Part shown: positions 26,356 to 37,915 of the stretch, in pieces | Layout of the letters: every line of letters starts with the position of its first letter | Numbering within the stretch: the first letter of the stretch is position 1 | NCBI GenBank assembly: GCA_033026295.1 | Contig: CM065173.1 | Coordinates: forward strand, 10,540,517-10,604,516 | Direction: 5' to 3' | DNA length: 64,000 nt | From: Channa striata | Taxonomy: Eukaryota; Chordata; Actinopteri; Anabantiformes; Channidae | Notes under the pieces: generated by a model | The model's database searches: none | What the model was told of the DNA's origin: nothing | What the model saw: the letters and a program-made list of their open reading frames with translations, nothing else | Program-made: the position numbers and the translations under genes

Positions 26356-26853
26356 ACAGTCTCACTTGGACAACGAAACTTGTTATTCTGAAGGTTTCAG
26401 TCCCTTTGACCTTTATTAGGTGTCTGATGAAAGAGACACTGAGTCACATCACAGCCTATAAACTCCTGAACCACCTACAACGATTGAATCACGGAAACAC
26501 AGTCGCAGGTGAACAACATCATCTTGACTAAACAAGTCTATATGTTTCAGCGCTAAGCGATGGGTTATCTCACCTCAATGAAAATATCATGTCAGTAAGT
26601 TCAAACCACATTTACCTGTTCCAACTTACTTACTAAATTTTTATTTACAAAATGGCAAACCAAGGTTCATAAGCTAGTATTGATTGCAGGCAGGCTTGAC
26701 CAAAAAATATTTTGTTAACAATTTTTTTTGGTCAATTCTAGACTAGCCATATCTCAATTCTCATAAGCATGTAGACGTAGCCACAATAGAAATTACATTA
26801 CATTAGGAAAAATGTTCATTATTCAAACCCAAATATGAATAACCCCAAAATTT

Positions 26854-26867
26854 CCCCTAGGTGGCGT
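26854..26867 (+). promoter_or_regulatory. CTCF-like motif
   Basis: CCCCTAGGTGGCGT fits the CTCF core pattern CCASYAGRKGGCRS at all but two positions. A single motif match is weak evidence for binding. Confidence 0.3.
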
Positions 26868-27027
26868 TTTTTTAACCTCTTCAATGCCACAGAAATTCCA
26901 TGTCGTCTCATTTCATAGAAACAAGTTTTCACCTGATAATCTTCCACCTATATCATTATGTTGACTTATTCTTTGAGTTTCCTCAAGGTCTTGCCAATAC
27001 ACGCTTTACCACAAGGGCAGATACATA

Positions 27028-27054
27028 CCGTATTTTCCGGACCATAAGCCGCTA
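27028..27054 (+). repeat. Left terminal inverted repeat of the pogo-like element
   Basis: It begins CCGTATTTTCCGGACCATAA just after the TA at 27026-27027 and pairs imperfectly with 27987-28013. Confidence 0.8.
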
Positions 27055-27251
27055 CTTTTTTCCGACGTTTTGAACCATGCGGCTTTAAGAGAGATGCGGC
27101 TTTTGTATGAATTTTTCTGCAGCCCTCAGATGGGCGCTGTAGATGGAAGTCAGTGCAAACAAAAAAGCGCCAGTTTTTATTCTTAGCGCATGCAACCCAA
27201 GACGCACAACAGCAAAATACGGTAATATTTTTCCACCCTCACCCCCTCATA

Positions 27252-27331
27252 ATGGAAAACACGCGAAGAAATTCCTATGATGCAGCTTTTAATTTGAAGC
27301 CATCGATCTGGCTATCCGTGAAGGAAATCGA
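27252..27331 (+). pseudogene. Frameshifted N-terminal fragment of a pogo-like transposase
   Basis: From the ATG at 27252 the frame reads through RRNSYDAAFNLK to 27299. In the next frame, from 27299, the sequence continues as AIDLAIREGNR to 27331. Together these two pieces resemble the start of the Brinker-type helix-turn-helix DNA-binding domain found in pogo-like transposases of fish, where SYDAAFKLK is followed by AxxLAxxEGNR. The break fits loss of one base after codon 16. After GNR the similarity stops abruptly at a repeated noncoding segment, so the rest of the DNA-binding domain and the whole DDE catalytic domain are missing. The fragment lies inside the pogo-like element in its plus orientation. 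It is not expected to be functional. Family recognition is from memory, and the frame change is read directly. Confidence 0.7.
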
Positions 27332-27340
27332 GTGTGGCAG

Positions 27341-27546
27341 TGGTTTCAGTGCTCAGGAGGAAGATGAATAGCGATTTGTGGTTTCAGTGCACGGGAGAAT
27401 GAAGCGACTTTAATAGTTGCGCATTGCGCTTTAACAGTGCGCAAAGAAAAAGTGACAGTGGTTTGGTGTTCAGTGGTTTCAGTTCGCAGGAGGAAGAAAA
27501 ATAAAGCAACTTGGTTTTAGTGCACAGGAGGAAGATTAATAAAACC
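27341..27546 (+). repeat. Decayed tandem repeats inside the pogo-like element
   Basis: Four related units start with TGGTTTCAGTGC or a close variant at 27341, 27379, 27472 and 27512. Each is followed by a CAGGAGGAAGA-type part and, in most, a GCGACTTT or GCAACTT end. Units are about 33-40 bases, and an extra unrelated stretch separates the second from the third. They begin right after the point where transposase similarity ends. Confidence 0.7.
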
Positions 27547-27986
27547 ATGACTTTTCTGTTTTGTGTGATCAGCACTTTTACTGCCGTGTTACAGGCACCA
27601 TTCAGGTTCAGGTGTATGAATAAAGACTTATGGTACAAAATCTTTTGTTGAGCGCAGCAACTCCTGCGTAATTCTGTGAAGAATAAGAGACGTCTTCTTC
27701 TTTGGCTATGGAACAAGCCGTTTATTTATAACAAGGACGTTTTTGTCGGCTCTGTACATTCGACATGTGTTATACCAGCCACACATACACGTAAACGCAC
27801 TCTTTACCGTAATGCCGGTAAAACAGCGCACATAACATCCTCATGCCTACTGTGAACAATGAGTAGGAGTGCATACAACAGATATTATTTCTCAGCCTGG
27901 ATATTGGCGGCTTATAGTCCGATGCGGTTTATATGTGACAAAATATATATTTCTTTTAAATATTACCGGGTGCGGCTTAAACTTAG

Positions 27987-28013
27987 GTGCGCTCTATAGT
28001 CCAGAATTTACGG
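27987..28013 (-). repeat. Right terminal inverted repeat of the pogo-like element
   Basis: On the minus strand it begins CCGTAAATTCTGGACTATAG. It is followed on the plus strand by the TA at 28014-28015. Confidence 0.8.
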
Positions 28014-28940
28014 TATTTTTTTTCTGAGTGAACAAGGATATTGTCTATTTTTAATATTGTTATGGCATTGATCTCAATTCCTGCAGAGATAATTTCCATT
28101 CAGAAGTGTTGTTCAAACTATTTGTGAGCCATAATGATTCTGATTATTCGTCTGAAAAAAGGCCTGTTTATATACAAAAAGGCATGTCATTAAATATTTG
28201 TGATAATCATTATCTATTTCATAAAAACACATGGCTATGCGAAAGCATATAGCCAGCTACTTTTAGACTATAGTTTTAGTCTTTACCTCCATTATTTGTC
28301 ATTTCAGTACAGTATGAAAACCAACCTGCGTACAGTATAGTTTAAATGCCTTTCAGTGAATACTGAATAATGCCTTGGAGCACAAAGACACCGAGCAAAC
28401 CAAAATCTAACTCTAGTAATCCGTCATAAAACTGAATGTTGCAGCACGGTTTGCCACTGCAACACAATAAGGAACAAGCAAATAGAACAAATCATGTATG
28501 TTGGGAAAGTGTGGAAGCTCCACTGCAGTACAACGGCTTAGTTACCATAGTTACTTGGTATGGTTTTATTCATGTTCATCACTCAGCTATGTGGGCCACG
28601 TTTAACCTCCAGAGCTGTCTCAATTAGAAGATAAGCAGCTAGTGTAGCAGACAAAAGTCTAGCACAGGAAGTAGATGCTGCTGACATGGTCCTGTGGTGA
28701 AAACCAGACTTTGTAAAAGTACTAAACCAGACTGAAATGCAAAAGGAAGATGTACACCCAAATCATACGCTCTAAAACATTACAGATTATTTAGTATGTC
28801 TAATTTATTCCCTACAAAGATAGAAATATAATTTTTGATTTAAAAAGCTTAATTGTACCATTAAATATAATTATTTAATTACCAAACAAATTGTTTTATC
28901 CATTTTTAATTTTATGAACAATACATAAACATGGAACTAA

Positions 28941-28969
28941 TTTATAATTATTGAAGTGATAATTATAAA
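28941..28969. repeat. A+T-rich inverted repeat
   Basis: TTTATAATTAT at 28941-28951 pairs perfectly with ATAATTATAAA at 28959-28969 around a seven-base loop. In such A+T-rich DNA this may be chance. Confidence 0.75.
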
Positions 28970-29479
28970 AAACAGAATTCTACCTATCCTACCTAGTAAC
29001 ATAGTTTGAGTGAAGTGAACCCACAAAAGAAAACACCTTTGCCTAAAGATCTTTTTTCTTTTCCACTTCTTTCGTAACAGCAAGACGCCTGTGATATAAA
29101 AGTTTTAAATAAATGAATATTAATCTACCACTGAGAAGGAGCAGTTAGTTAAGTGTTAATGTTACATTAGATGCATCAGCTGTTTTCTGAGCAGCAGTTT
29201 TTAACTTGAAGGGCAAAAGATGCCTTGTGTCTCCTCATTTACTTGTCAATTTTATTATTATGGAATTTGAACATCTGTATCCTAAAGTGATACAAATGCA
29301 AACAATGCTGTACAATATAAAGTACAATACAAGATGCAAAGTTAACCTACTGCATAGTGTTTTGTGCATCGTAGTGTTACTGCTGTAAGCCCCGGTTGTG
29401 TTATAACTTCCATCACACATCACAGACGTAGTTCCATATTCTCTCTTAAAAGCAGCCTTATGGAGGGAATCGCATGATG

Positions 29480-29493
29480 CCACCAGGGGGTGC
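29480..29493 (+). promoter_or_regulatory. CTCF-like motif
   Basis: CCACCAGGGGGTGC matches the CTCF core pattern at all but one position, making it one of the best such matches in the window. Binding is not shown. Confidence 0.4.
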
Positions 29494-31954
29494 AGGAGAC
29501 GGCCGAGCTTCCACTGTAATTAGTGTAGACATGCTACATGTGTCTGTGTGTGTTGCCGCATCTCATTAAGGCAAGGTATGGGCCACTGAGCCGGCTAAGA
29601 GGAATGGATAGGGAGCATGTGGTGGTGTAGTCTCTTTCACCATAAACGCAGCCGCACAGCTCTTTCTTCCTCTCCGAAGTCACGCCGGGACCCCTGGAGC
29701 CAGGGCCCGTCAGAATGGTTCCACTTGATGCAAAAGCCTACAAGGAGGATCCTGTCAAAATGAACACACACATTCAGAGAATACAATCTATGTTTGTGTG
29801 AATGTTCATGGCAGAATTGCACATAGACAGGATATGGACAAATACACACATGCAGCATTGTTATAGCATATTGAAAAATGAGACAGGAACATTTGGTGAA
29901 TGAAAAATGAGCGAGTCAGTAGCTGTGGGTTCATGTTCATGTACCTGAAAGCTGGTGATGGATATTCAGACAACTATAACCTGGGACTTATTGTAAGAAT
30001 CCTGGTTTAAGTTTCTGCAGCCTTAAGCCTCTCTACTTATTTTTTTTATTTAATGGTTCAGTTAAAAATGCTTTAGTGATTTTAGTGTGTCTTTACATTT
30101 TTATTTGTTTCATTTGTTTTGTTAAGTACAAGTGATTTTGTCAGGGCAAATTTCACTCTTATCTTATCTTAGACTTGTAACTCCAAGCGTTGCTGCTTGT
30201 GTTAACGCGTGTGGACACTAGAATTTTCGATGCCAGGTAGTAGATAACAAGCCTGTAAAAATCCCACAAATCCTTGAAACCTCCCATCAAAGACTGATGT
30301 GAAGAGGTTTACCCAGAGGGCAGCTTGCCTTTACAGAACATCCAATAGGACATAAAGGCTGCATCACAATTTTTGAGCAGTCTAGTTTGTGTTAAGTTAA
30401 GCAACCGTTGCTTTTACTTCAGATCTGTACTTCATTCTGTGCATTTAGACCCGGTAACCTTTTGCACACACTTTATAGTACTGTAGCGAGTATTTCACAT
30501 TAACAAATATTTATTGGTTAAAGCGCAGTTATAGAGAATAAGTATTAACAATATAATATTAAATCATTCATAAAAGTATTTGGACTTTAAAGTGTCATGG
30601 CCATGAAGTGAAGTCGAATGGATCTTTCCTTTAACGTCTGCAAAACTTGAATGGAGTCTGCTTAGAATGAAACACACCAGTTTAAATAGGGTCCTATAAT
30701 TTACACCGTAGGTCAGGACAAATGCAAAAACAACGATAAAAAAGATAAATTCTCTGTAGACAAGGCTCGGAGCTTCATCAGGAGTGTGGTTGTCCCAATA
30801 AGTGTAAAACACAAGAATTTTGGCAGCGCCTTGGTAACGGAACTGATTGAGAACTTAATGGTGATTTTAGCACTTTTAAAATTGCAGCAATAGCAGAATT
30901 TGCCAGAAGTAGCACCAAGTACTGTAAGCACCACCCCATCAATTAAGAGTTTCTGGTAAAGTGGCCGGACAGGATGCACGCTTGTGTAAAAGCCATTTGA
31001 TCGCTAGTTAGATTTTTTTTAAAGGCCTCTAAGAGCATAGGGTGAAATCAAATCTGAATTCTTTGGGAAGAATGCCAAATATTGTATGGCTAACATTGTT
31101 AAATTATTAAGAAAATGTTCTCCAGTTTTCCTAGAGACAGAATTCTGTCCATGCTGTATGATCTATAATCTATACATCTACAATGTATGAACCATGAATG
31201 ATGGAAAGAATGAGTGAGAGAAATAAGGAAAGCCTTATTGTTACAGTGCCCAGGTCAGTATTTGAAAAGGGGAAACGCTGATGCCAGGCTACCTTCCATC
31301 AACCAGATATGGGTAGTGTTAGACATGGCTGATTGGCTATTGATTTTGCAAGACAACATTTAAAATACCAAATCCTGAATGCAAAGATCCCCGTACTACT
31401 TAGACTGTGCCCAGGGTTCATTGATTTCATGTTAGAAAAGATACTTAGCTCCTCTTTAACTTGCAGCAAGACTCAAGAAATCCAATATTTAACTCATGCC
31501 TGTGGAGTTGAAAGCAGACGACAGCAGTTCTTTAAAAGCCTCATGTCATGTCCGTGAAATAACAAAAAAACAACATTAAGTTATTCTATAGAACCATCTC
31601 AAGCACGTCCTACAATATGCACCACTTCTACTTTGCCCACCAGTTTTTTATGCTCTGCTTTTGATTAACATCGACGGCGTCAATTAAGTGAAATTTCTTG
31701 GTCAGTAGTGCTCAGCCATTCAAATTCTTAATTATTCTTCCATTTTGCGGATGTGCTCTGTTTATGTATTAATTATATTATCTAGACGACATCATTTGTC
31801 TATTAAAAATTATGTATGTTTGACAAGAGGACGTATTCAAGGCCTTCAACACTGAATGTAAATCACCCAGAAAAAGGTTGACCAAATGCAAATTGGCTGG
31901 ACTCGTGGTACATAGGCAGCACTTTTGTAAAACCTCGTGCAGCAGCGGGAGTGA

Positions 31955-32170
31955 TGGATGTAATTAAATGGCCGACGTTAACTTCCTCGAGGGCTTCACT
32001 TTTACATTTTTAATTCCTTTTATTTTTTCTGACTTTACTGGAGCAGACCAGCTTCTTAATTGGCATAATAATGTGATTAATTGCTTTTCTTGTCATTGGG
32101 TCTTCTGTAAAAAATATAAATCAGGCATGAATTTACTAGCAATCAAATGTACAACATTGAAAAGAACATA
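31955..32170. promoter_or_regulatory. Candidate homeodomain-site-rich regulatory block
   Basis: The block holds several homeodomain-type cores close together: GTAATTAAATGG, TTTTTAATTCC, TTCTTAATTGGC and GTGATTAATTGC. Spacing and density recall developmental enhancers, but in A+T-rich DNA such cores also arise by chance. Confidence 0.2.
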
Positions 32171-34888
32171 TAAAAGATGCCCAGCTGTGCAATGTAATTG
32201 GTTCTGCTTTATTAGGTGTGTATCAGTGTAAGGAAAGACATTTGAATATGGAGGATGAGGTATTCTGTCATATTTTTCTTATTGTTGGTTAAAACAGCCA
32301 CCTTCAAACATCTTAATGTAGAAACATTTCATTGTATAGAACGCAAATATGTTAACACAGTTTCAATTAAATAGCCGCATCTGCATCATTGGTTGAAAAC
32401 TTATAGTTTAATTGTCATTCACAAGTTTATTCAAGGAGAGTTGTTTTGGGACTCACTAAAATTCAATTTCTAATAAAGTAATTTTTTAAAATGACTTTAC
32501 TAATAATTGCCTCATTCAAGAAATGCCTGTGGCCTGTCATATCTTTTAGTTTTTTTATTAGTTATTACTTTTGTCCCTTTAAGTTAACTTGTGACCTATG
32601 AGATCATCAAACCTTCTCTTCATACATGTTTTCCACTGAGCACAAATGTTGCTGTTGAAAAAACACATATACTGCCCGTAAACTATTTAATTTTTCCGAC
32701 TTTCAAGTGATTGGTGAAATTATAGACAAAGAAATTCTCTTTCCCCGTCTGTCCCTCCATGTTCTCCATATGACAAAATAAAGCACCAATTATCCGGGTT
32801 TTTTCGCTGTGGTACTTAAGAACAAATGCTGATGAAGCTCTGATCTCTATAAAAGCATCCAGGTGCTCTTGCATATTAAGACGCTTTATGGCCACATAAT
32901 TAAGGCGAGACACTATTGTCTTGATTGGTGTGGATCGTGATTCCAGGTGGCAAATGCCATCTTAATGCATCCTTATGAATCAAGGCCACGCTTGTGGAAG
33001 ACAGGGGAATCGGGGACATTTTTTTTGATGCCACATTATGACAGATTGTGAGTGAAAGTTTATTAAGTAAAACTTGATGCAATGACAGGCTGTAGTACGA
33101 TCTCCATGACTTCCTTCTATACGTGCTGTACAGAGGTAGTGTGTTTAAACGGAACTTTCTTCTCTACATTCTCAGTTATGACATAGGTGCATGTACCAGA
33201 CAGTGCAGAGGCACAGTGACGGTGTCCAGCAGGATGTAATTTCACCTAAAATATTCTAGGTAACTATTGGGATGTTCTGAGGTCCAGGTTGTCAGCGTGC
33301 CAGCGTTTGCTGTTTAACTTTAAACCCAAAGCACATGTGGAGTTAATAGGAATGCCATTCATTCATTAAAAAGTATTGGCAGGTTAAAACTGTGACCTGA
33401 GAGTGGAGCGGTAAAGGGATCGGTTTTTCAAAATCCAGATCAGCAAGTCAAACTAAAGAAGACTCAGGGGTTTGCAAAGTCATTATGCAACACCATGTGC
33501 CATGAATATGTGTGTAAAAAATTTGTGCTAATCCACCGAACAGTAGATAATTCGCTACACACGTTAATACTTTGACCCGCAGGTGGTTTTTTAAAGGTCA
33601 GAGCATCTTCAAAGTCATTTCAATTCATTCTGTAAAACAAACGAATTAATGGCAGCCCACCCATTGCCAGCCACTGTCTTGTGATGCTTGTGTGGTTCTG
33701 TCACAGACAAGTACTTTTTTTTAGTTTGTATGATTGGTGTCTCATACTGTCACATATATATTATAATAATACGATCAAGGAATTAATTTTTCAATCCGGA
33801 ATGTCAAAGAGATTTGACTCATATAATCAAGGGCAGATAAAAAAAAAAGAGAATATTATGAATTCAGTAAAATCACCCATTCACAGCTCATCAATATTCC
33901 ACAGGCATTGTGAGGAACTGGGAATCCGATGGAAAAATGATCCAAAAAACAGGATAGCTATTGTCCTTGAACTCTTAATGGCGCACTAATAGCAGAGTGT
34001 GTCGAGAGCGATTTTAACAAGAGTGTCCTGAGTCAAACTTTTTTTTTAATCTCTCTGCCTTTGGACTTGGAGGAGATAACTCTCCTCGCCCTCGCTCTCC
34101 CCCTCTTTCTCATCGCATTACCAACTCAGGCATGCCTTTTGCATAATCACAATCCTCTGTGTTTCCTCTCGCAGTCTGGATAAGGGGCTCATTATAGTAG
34201 TGAAAATAGTAGGCAGGGGCCAGTGTGCATTGCATAGGTTACTCTGAAAAGATCAGGAACCTCTCTTATAAAATCCTTACAGGAAAATCTAATAAAGTGC
34301 TTTATGTATGTGTTTTATTTCATGTGGTTTATACGCTCAGCATACAGCAAAGCTTTCTCCGATGTGCTGTCACTGTTTCTGCTATTGATTCTTTGTCTCT
34401 TCTGTGTCCAGCCAATTTCTAGACATTGTGTTTTCGCAATATTTGAAATTGTGATCTTTGTGTATTGATTCTCATACGCTTAGCCGTATTTTTTTCTCTT
34501 TATTTCTTCTCCTTCCCTCCTCTCTGCTTCTAGATAAAACACTGAAAATAGGGACGACCAAAGCAAAAGAAGACAGAAAACAATAGGCCATGGCTGAGGG
34601 GATGATTGCTTCTCAAAGTGGTAAGCACAAGACATTTACTATTGTTCCAGACTTGTGTGTTCATTTTGGATGATTTCATTCCTTTTACATAAGCTCTGGT
34701 GTCTTTGTGGTTGAGAGGAACAGACAAATACCTGAGTAAAAGGAGTAAAAAGGCCATTCCTGTGGTCTCTCGGGAGGTCAGGGCGACATGATTAGGTTAC
34801 TTATTATTGGCAACTGTCGTGAATTTGAATATTTGTGCATCTGATATTCCTAAATCATATGTTTGTTTCTTTATTTGTGGAAAGAGAG

Positions 34889-34911
34889 AAGAAAGAAAGA
34901 AAGAAAGAAAG
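34889..34911. repeat. (GAAA)n microsatellite
   Basis: About five GAAA units follow a GAGAGAA lead-in. Confidence 0.9.
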
Positions 34912-37888
34912 GCATTTATGAACTAACATGCCCCAGTCTAGTTTAGCTTTGTGACAGGGAACCTGTGTACGTCATTTTGCTTCTTTGGCTCGATGTGTCA
35001 GTCGCAGGGTTTGAGTCAGTGTCCGCAGTTGCAGCCGGTCCGACTGCTGACAAACAAATAAATTGATGAATATTACGTTGATCCCTCATCAGTGCAGCCA
35101 GGACAAACGGGTCGAAATAGCAGGATTTGTGCCAGTTGAGAAAAAGGGGGGTTACATAGTCACCTTGGATTTTCACTCATACCTCGTGCATCATTTTAAA
35201 ATCTACAATGAGCTGATGAACTTCAGCTCATCACAGTTTCAGAAGCTAGTATGAGTCATAAATATTTTAAGCTATGCTTTGCAAAGTGCAGCACGTGCTG
35301 TGTATTTTCCTCCATGTGTTGCTTTCACATTAATAAAGGGAGTCATTCAGATAGAATCTGGTTATTGTTATGTACTTCACGTACAGTACATCACATATTT
35401 AATATTTGTCATTTAACAGTCATTTAGTGACATTTACCACACGGTTCTTTGTTCTATAATATTATCATTTAACCATAATGAAAGATTGACACATTGGAGA
35501 ATCATATCAACACTCAAAACCAGGAATCAGTGTACAGTATTAGTTGTATCAATGCAGTTTAAGCAAGCAAAAAAGAATGGATGTTGAATGGAGGAAGAAC
35601 ATTTACAGATGCATGGCAGACCTTGTTACGGGACTTCAGAAGCTATTACAACGTAGTTTTAAGTTGAAATCGTAAATGATTGTTAACTGTATTAGCCGCC
35701 TCATTAGACGGATGATTACACGGGTTTAAACCTGTTGCATTTTACAGAACTGTGGTGCCTCAGGATGGTTAGCAGACTCTCTGTTACCTTGTACTTGCAT
35801 TTACTAAAGAGATCAACTTCAAAAATCTCTGGCTACGAGATGTGAAGCAATGTAAGCCCCATAAATGAACACTGCCGATTCTGCTTTAGTCACTTCTTTC
35901 TGGGGACCTAATGGCAGCTAATAGCTGTCTGCAGATATCAGGCTGATATCAGCACTAACAACGCACCTGAATTAGTGAGCAGAAATCTGCTTTCTGTCCG
36001 GCCGACGTGATCATTAGGGTCGATCTGTGGTTAAAGCATTTACCAATTGACGTTACTAAATAGGTATGTCACTGTGTGAGATAGCACATATGTATAAAAA
36101 GTTATTTAAGTGTTTTGCATTAACGACCTAATAAATAATGCTTTTACCAATGAATAATTCAGTTTATAGCCACAAAAAGACAAATTAGTTACACAGTGTT
36201 TGTATTTCATGAACAAACAATCTTGTTCTTCCGATGAATAAAGAAAAGTTCCCAGAAGCTTTTTATTCCACATCACATTGAGCTAAAAAAATATGTATAT
36301 ACATATATTTATATATGTGGGTGTGTGTGTGTTATAATAGTAATGAACTGACACTTGACTTGACTTGTGACTTAACATCAGATTAGAAAATAAGTGATAC
36401 TCCCAGGGTATTTTAGTTTGACTGTGTCAACTGCCAGATTATATGGATGCTGATAAATGAATGAATTATTCTAATACAGTATATCACATGCAATCTGAGT
36501 AAGTCTCTTCTCCCCAACATCCACACTCAACATGACACTGCTAAAACATTGCATACCTTCAAGGCATCTTAGTTTTGCCAGACCTATAGAGCTCAGATCC
36601 AGCATTTTCTTGAGCCAGTTCCAGTATTCATGCAACAACAAGACATCTTGACAAGAATTAATTTGCAACTCAAACTCCAGTTAAAGTCTGCTGTCAGTAA
36701 CTGTAGCTTTTCTCCGATATTTGATTAGATATGAGTGGCAAAATGTTTGCGTGTGTGTGCGGGCATCTGTGCGAAGGGCACGCATGCAGCGCTGCGCTGT
36801 GTGGGCAAGTGCATCTGTGTTCGGAGAAAAAGAAGAGCAACAGAGGTGATGTTGTGGGAAGAGATTGCCGGCTGCAGACAGATAGTGTCGCTCCCCCTGT
36901 GTCACCATTAAATCTTAATCTTCCAGCCCCTCATGGGAGGAGCCACCGAGCATGGGATTGTGTTTTGCATCTAAATCAAGATGCCGTGTTTCTTCAGAGA
37001 GGGCTTCGTTGAGACAAAGTTTGATGTTTCTGTTCTCCACATCACATCAGTCTGGATGCCCAGGCTGAGCATCCAGCTGCTGTTCTTTGTTCTAAACTCG
37101 TGTTGAATTCAATTGCCTTGTAAACTGTAACATCTCAGATCAATTAAAAAGAAAAAGGGGAAAAATAAAACTCTCAAGGGACAGTAGCATGAGCCGCTGT
37201 AAGTAGGTTTCAACAGGTTGCATCATGGGGGCTGAGAGTACTGTACCACCAGCTAAAGCTATACATGTGTAATTACATTAATTTACTGTAATTAAGTAGT
37301 AAAGTTGGTAATATTCACTTATTGGCAGCATGAAGGTATTACATCACATGACGAAATAAGCAAATATTGGCCATTGGATTCATAGTGTAGTCAACAACTG
37401 TAAATTCATGATTTCAATATTGTGCCTAGACTATACTGGTAATGATTCAATAAATTACAAAACTGGGAGATATGGAATCTGTTCACCTTTCTGTCAGGAT
37501 GTTCCACATGCATTTAAGTCACTAAACAATGTATGATTATATTGGATAATTTTAATATCCAAACTTCTCTCACGTTCTGCCCGATTCAATCCGTCCTGTT
37601 GCAGCTGTTATTGTCAAGCAAACACTCAGCTTCCTTGCACAAAAGGAGAGATCAAATAGAAACACACCACCTTGCCCTTCTCTCAGTGATGTGAGCTGCC
37701 TCCGTATCCTTTCTCAGCAGGAATTGGCCTGTATTTCTGCTCAGGAGAAGATGTTAGCAGTAGTCGGGGCACGTTGCCTTTCAAAATGCCTCAGGGGTTA
37801 CTCCTCACAATTCTTACCTGCCATATATTTCACCTGCCTGAGAAAAACTGTGGCAGAGTTTTTAATTATGGCTAATGCAAAAACCTAC
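34912..37888. other. Noncoding stretch, mostly unique DNA
   Basis: It contains a candidate regulatory block at 35880-36060, an ATATGTATATACATAT-type A+T palindrome near 36290-36310, and a G+C-richer patch at about 36740-37010 whose open frames on both strands look accidental. Confidence 0.5.
35880..36060. promoter_or_regulatory. Candidate conserved noncoding regulatory block
   Basis: The stretch includes CCTAATGGCAGCTAATAGC, a perfect odd palindrome GATATCAGGCTGATATC at 35934-35950, CTGAATTAG, GTGATCATTAG and a RUNX-like TGTGGTT. It has little low-complexity sequence. Resemblance to conserved developmental enhancers is a judgement, not a measurement. Confidence 0.25.
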
Positions 37889-37915
37889 TTTTTTTTTTTT
37901 TTTTTTTTTTTTTTT
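37889..37915. repeat. Poly(T) tract
   Basis: Twenty-seven consecutive T residues, the longest homopolymer in the window. No retroelement body was recognised beside it. Confidence 0.95.

Larger units (their letters stand above)
24673..27025. other. Noncoding stretch with a (TG)n tract
   Basis: Unique-looking DNA holding the microsatellite at 26319-26354 and a CTCF-like motif at 26854-26867. No exon is supported. Confidence 0.5.
27026..28015 (+). mobile_element. Non-autonomous pogo-like DNA transposon
   Basis: The left end reads CCGTATTTTCCGGACCATAA from 27028. The right end, read on the minus strand from 28013, reads CCGTAAATTCTGGACTATAG. These form imperfect terminal inverted repeats of about 20-27 bases, and each is flanked by TA, the target duplication of the Tc1/mariner-pogo superfamily. 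Sub-terminal repeats of ATAAGCCGC or GGCGGCTTATAG type recur inside both ends. The body of about 986 bases is too short for a full transposase and keeps only a broken N-terminal scrap at 27252-27331, so the copy cannot move by itself. It looks like an internally deleted derivative. Ends and TA duplication are read directly. The pogo-like assignment follows from the transposase scrap and recalled family features. Confidence 0.8.
28016..34888. other. Noncoding stretch, mostly unique DNA
   Basis: It includes very A+T-rich DNA at 28.8-29.0 kb with a small palindrome, a CTCF-like motif at 29480-29493 and a candidate regulatory block at 31955-32170. The open frames show no recognisable domain or convincing splice context. 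Confidence 0.5.

Noticed and set aside
36731..37012. 93-codon frame in a G+C-richer patch
   Set aside because: The start is cysteine-, glycine- and histidine-rich because of GTGTGTGC-type sequence, and the opposite strand is also open. This fits composition and not coding.
37889..37915. Poly(T) tracts as reverse-oriented poly(A) tails of processed pseudogenes
   Set aside because: No gene-like or retroelement-like body was seen next to the T runs at 11179, 16558, 37889 or 41439.
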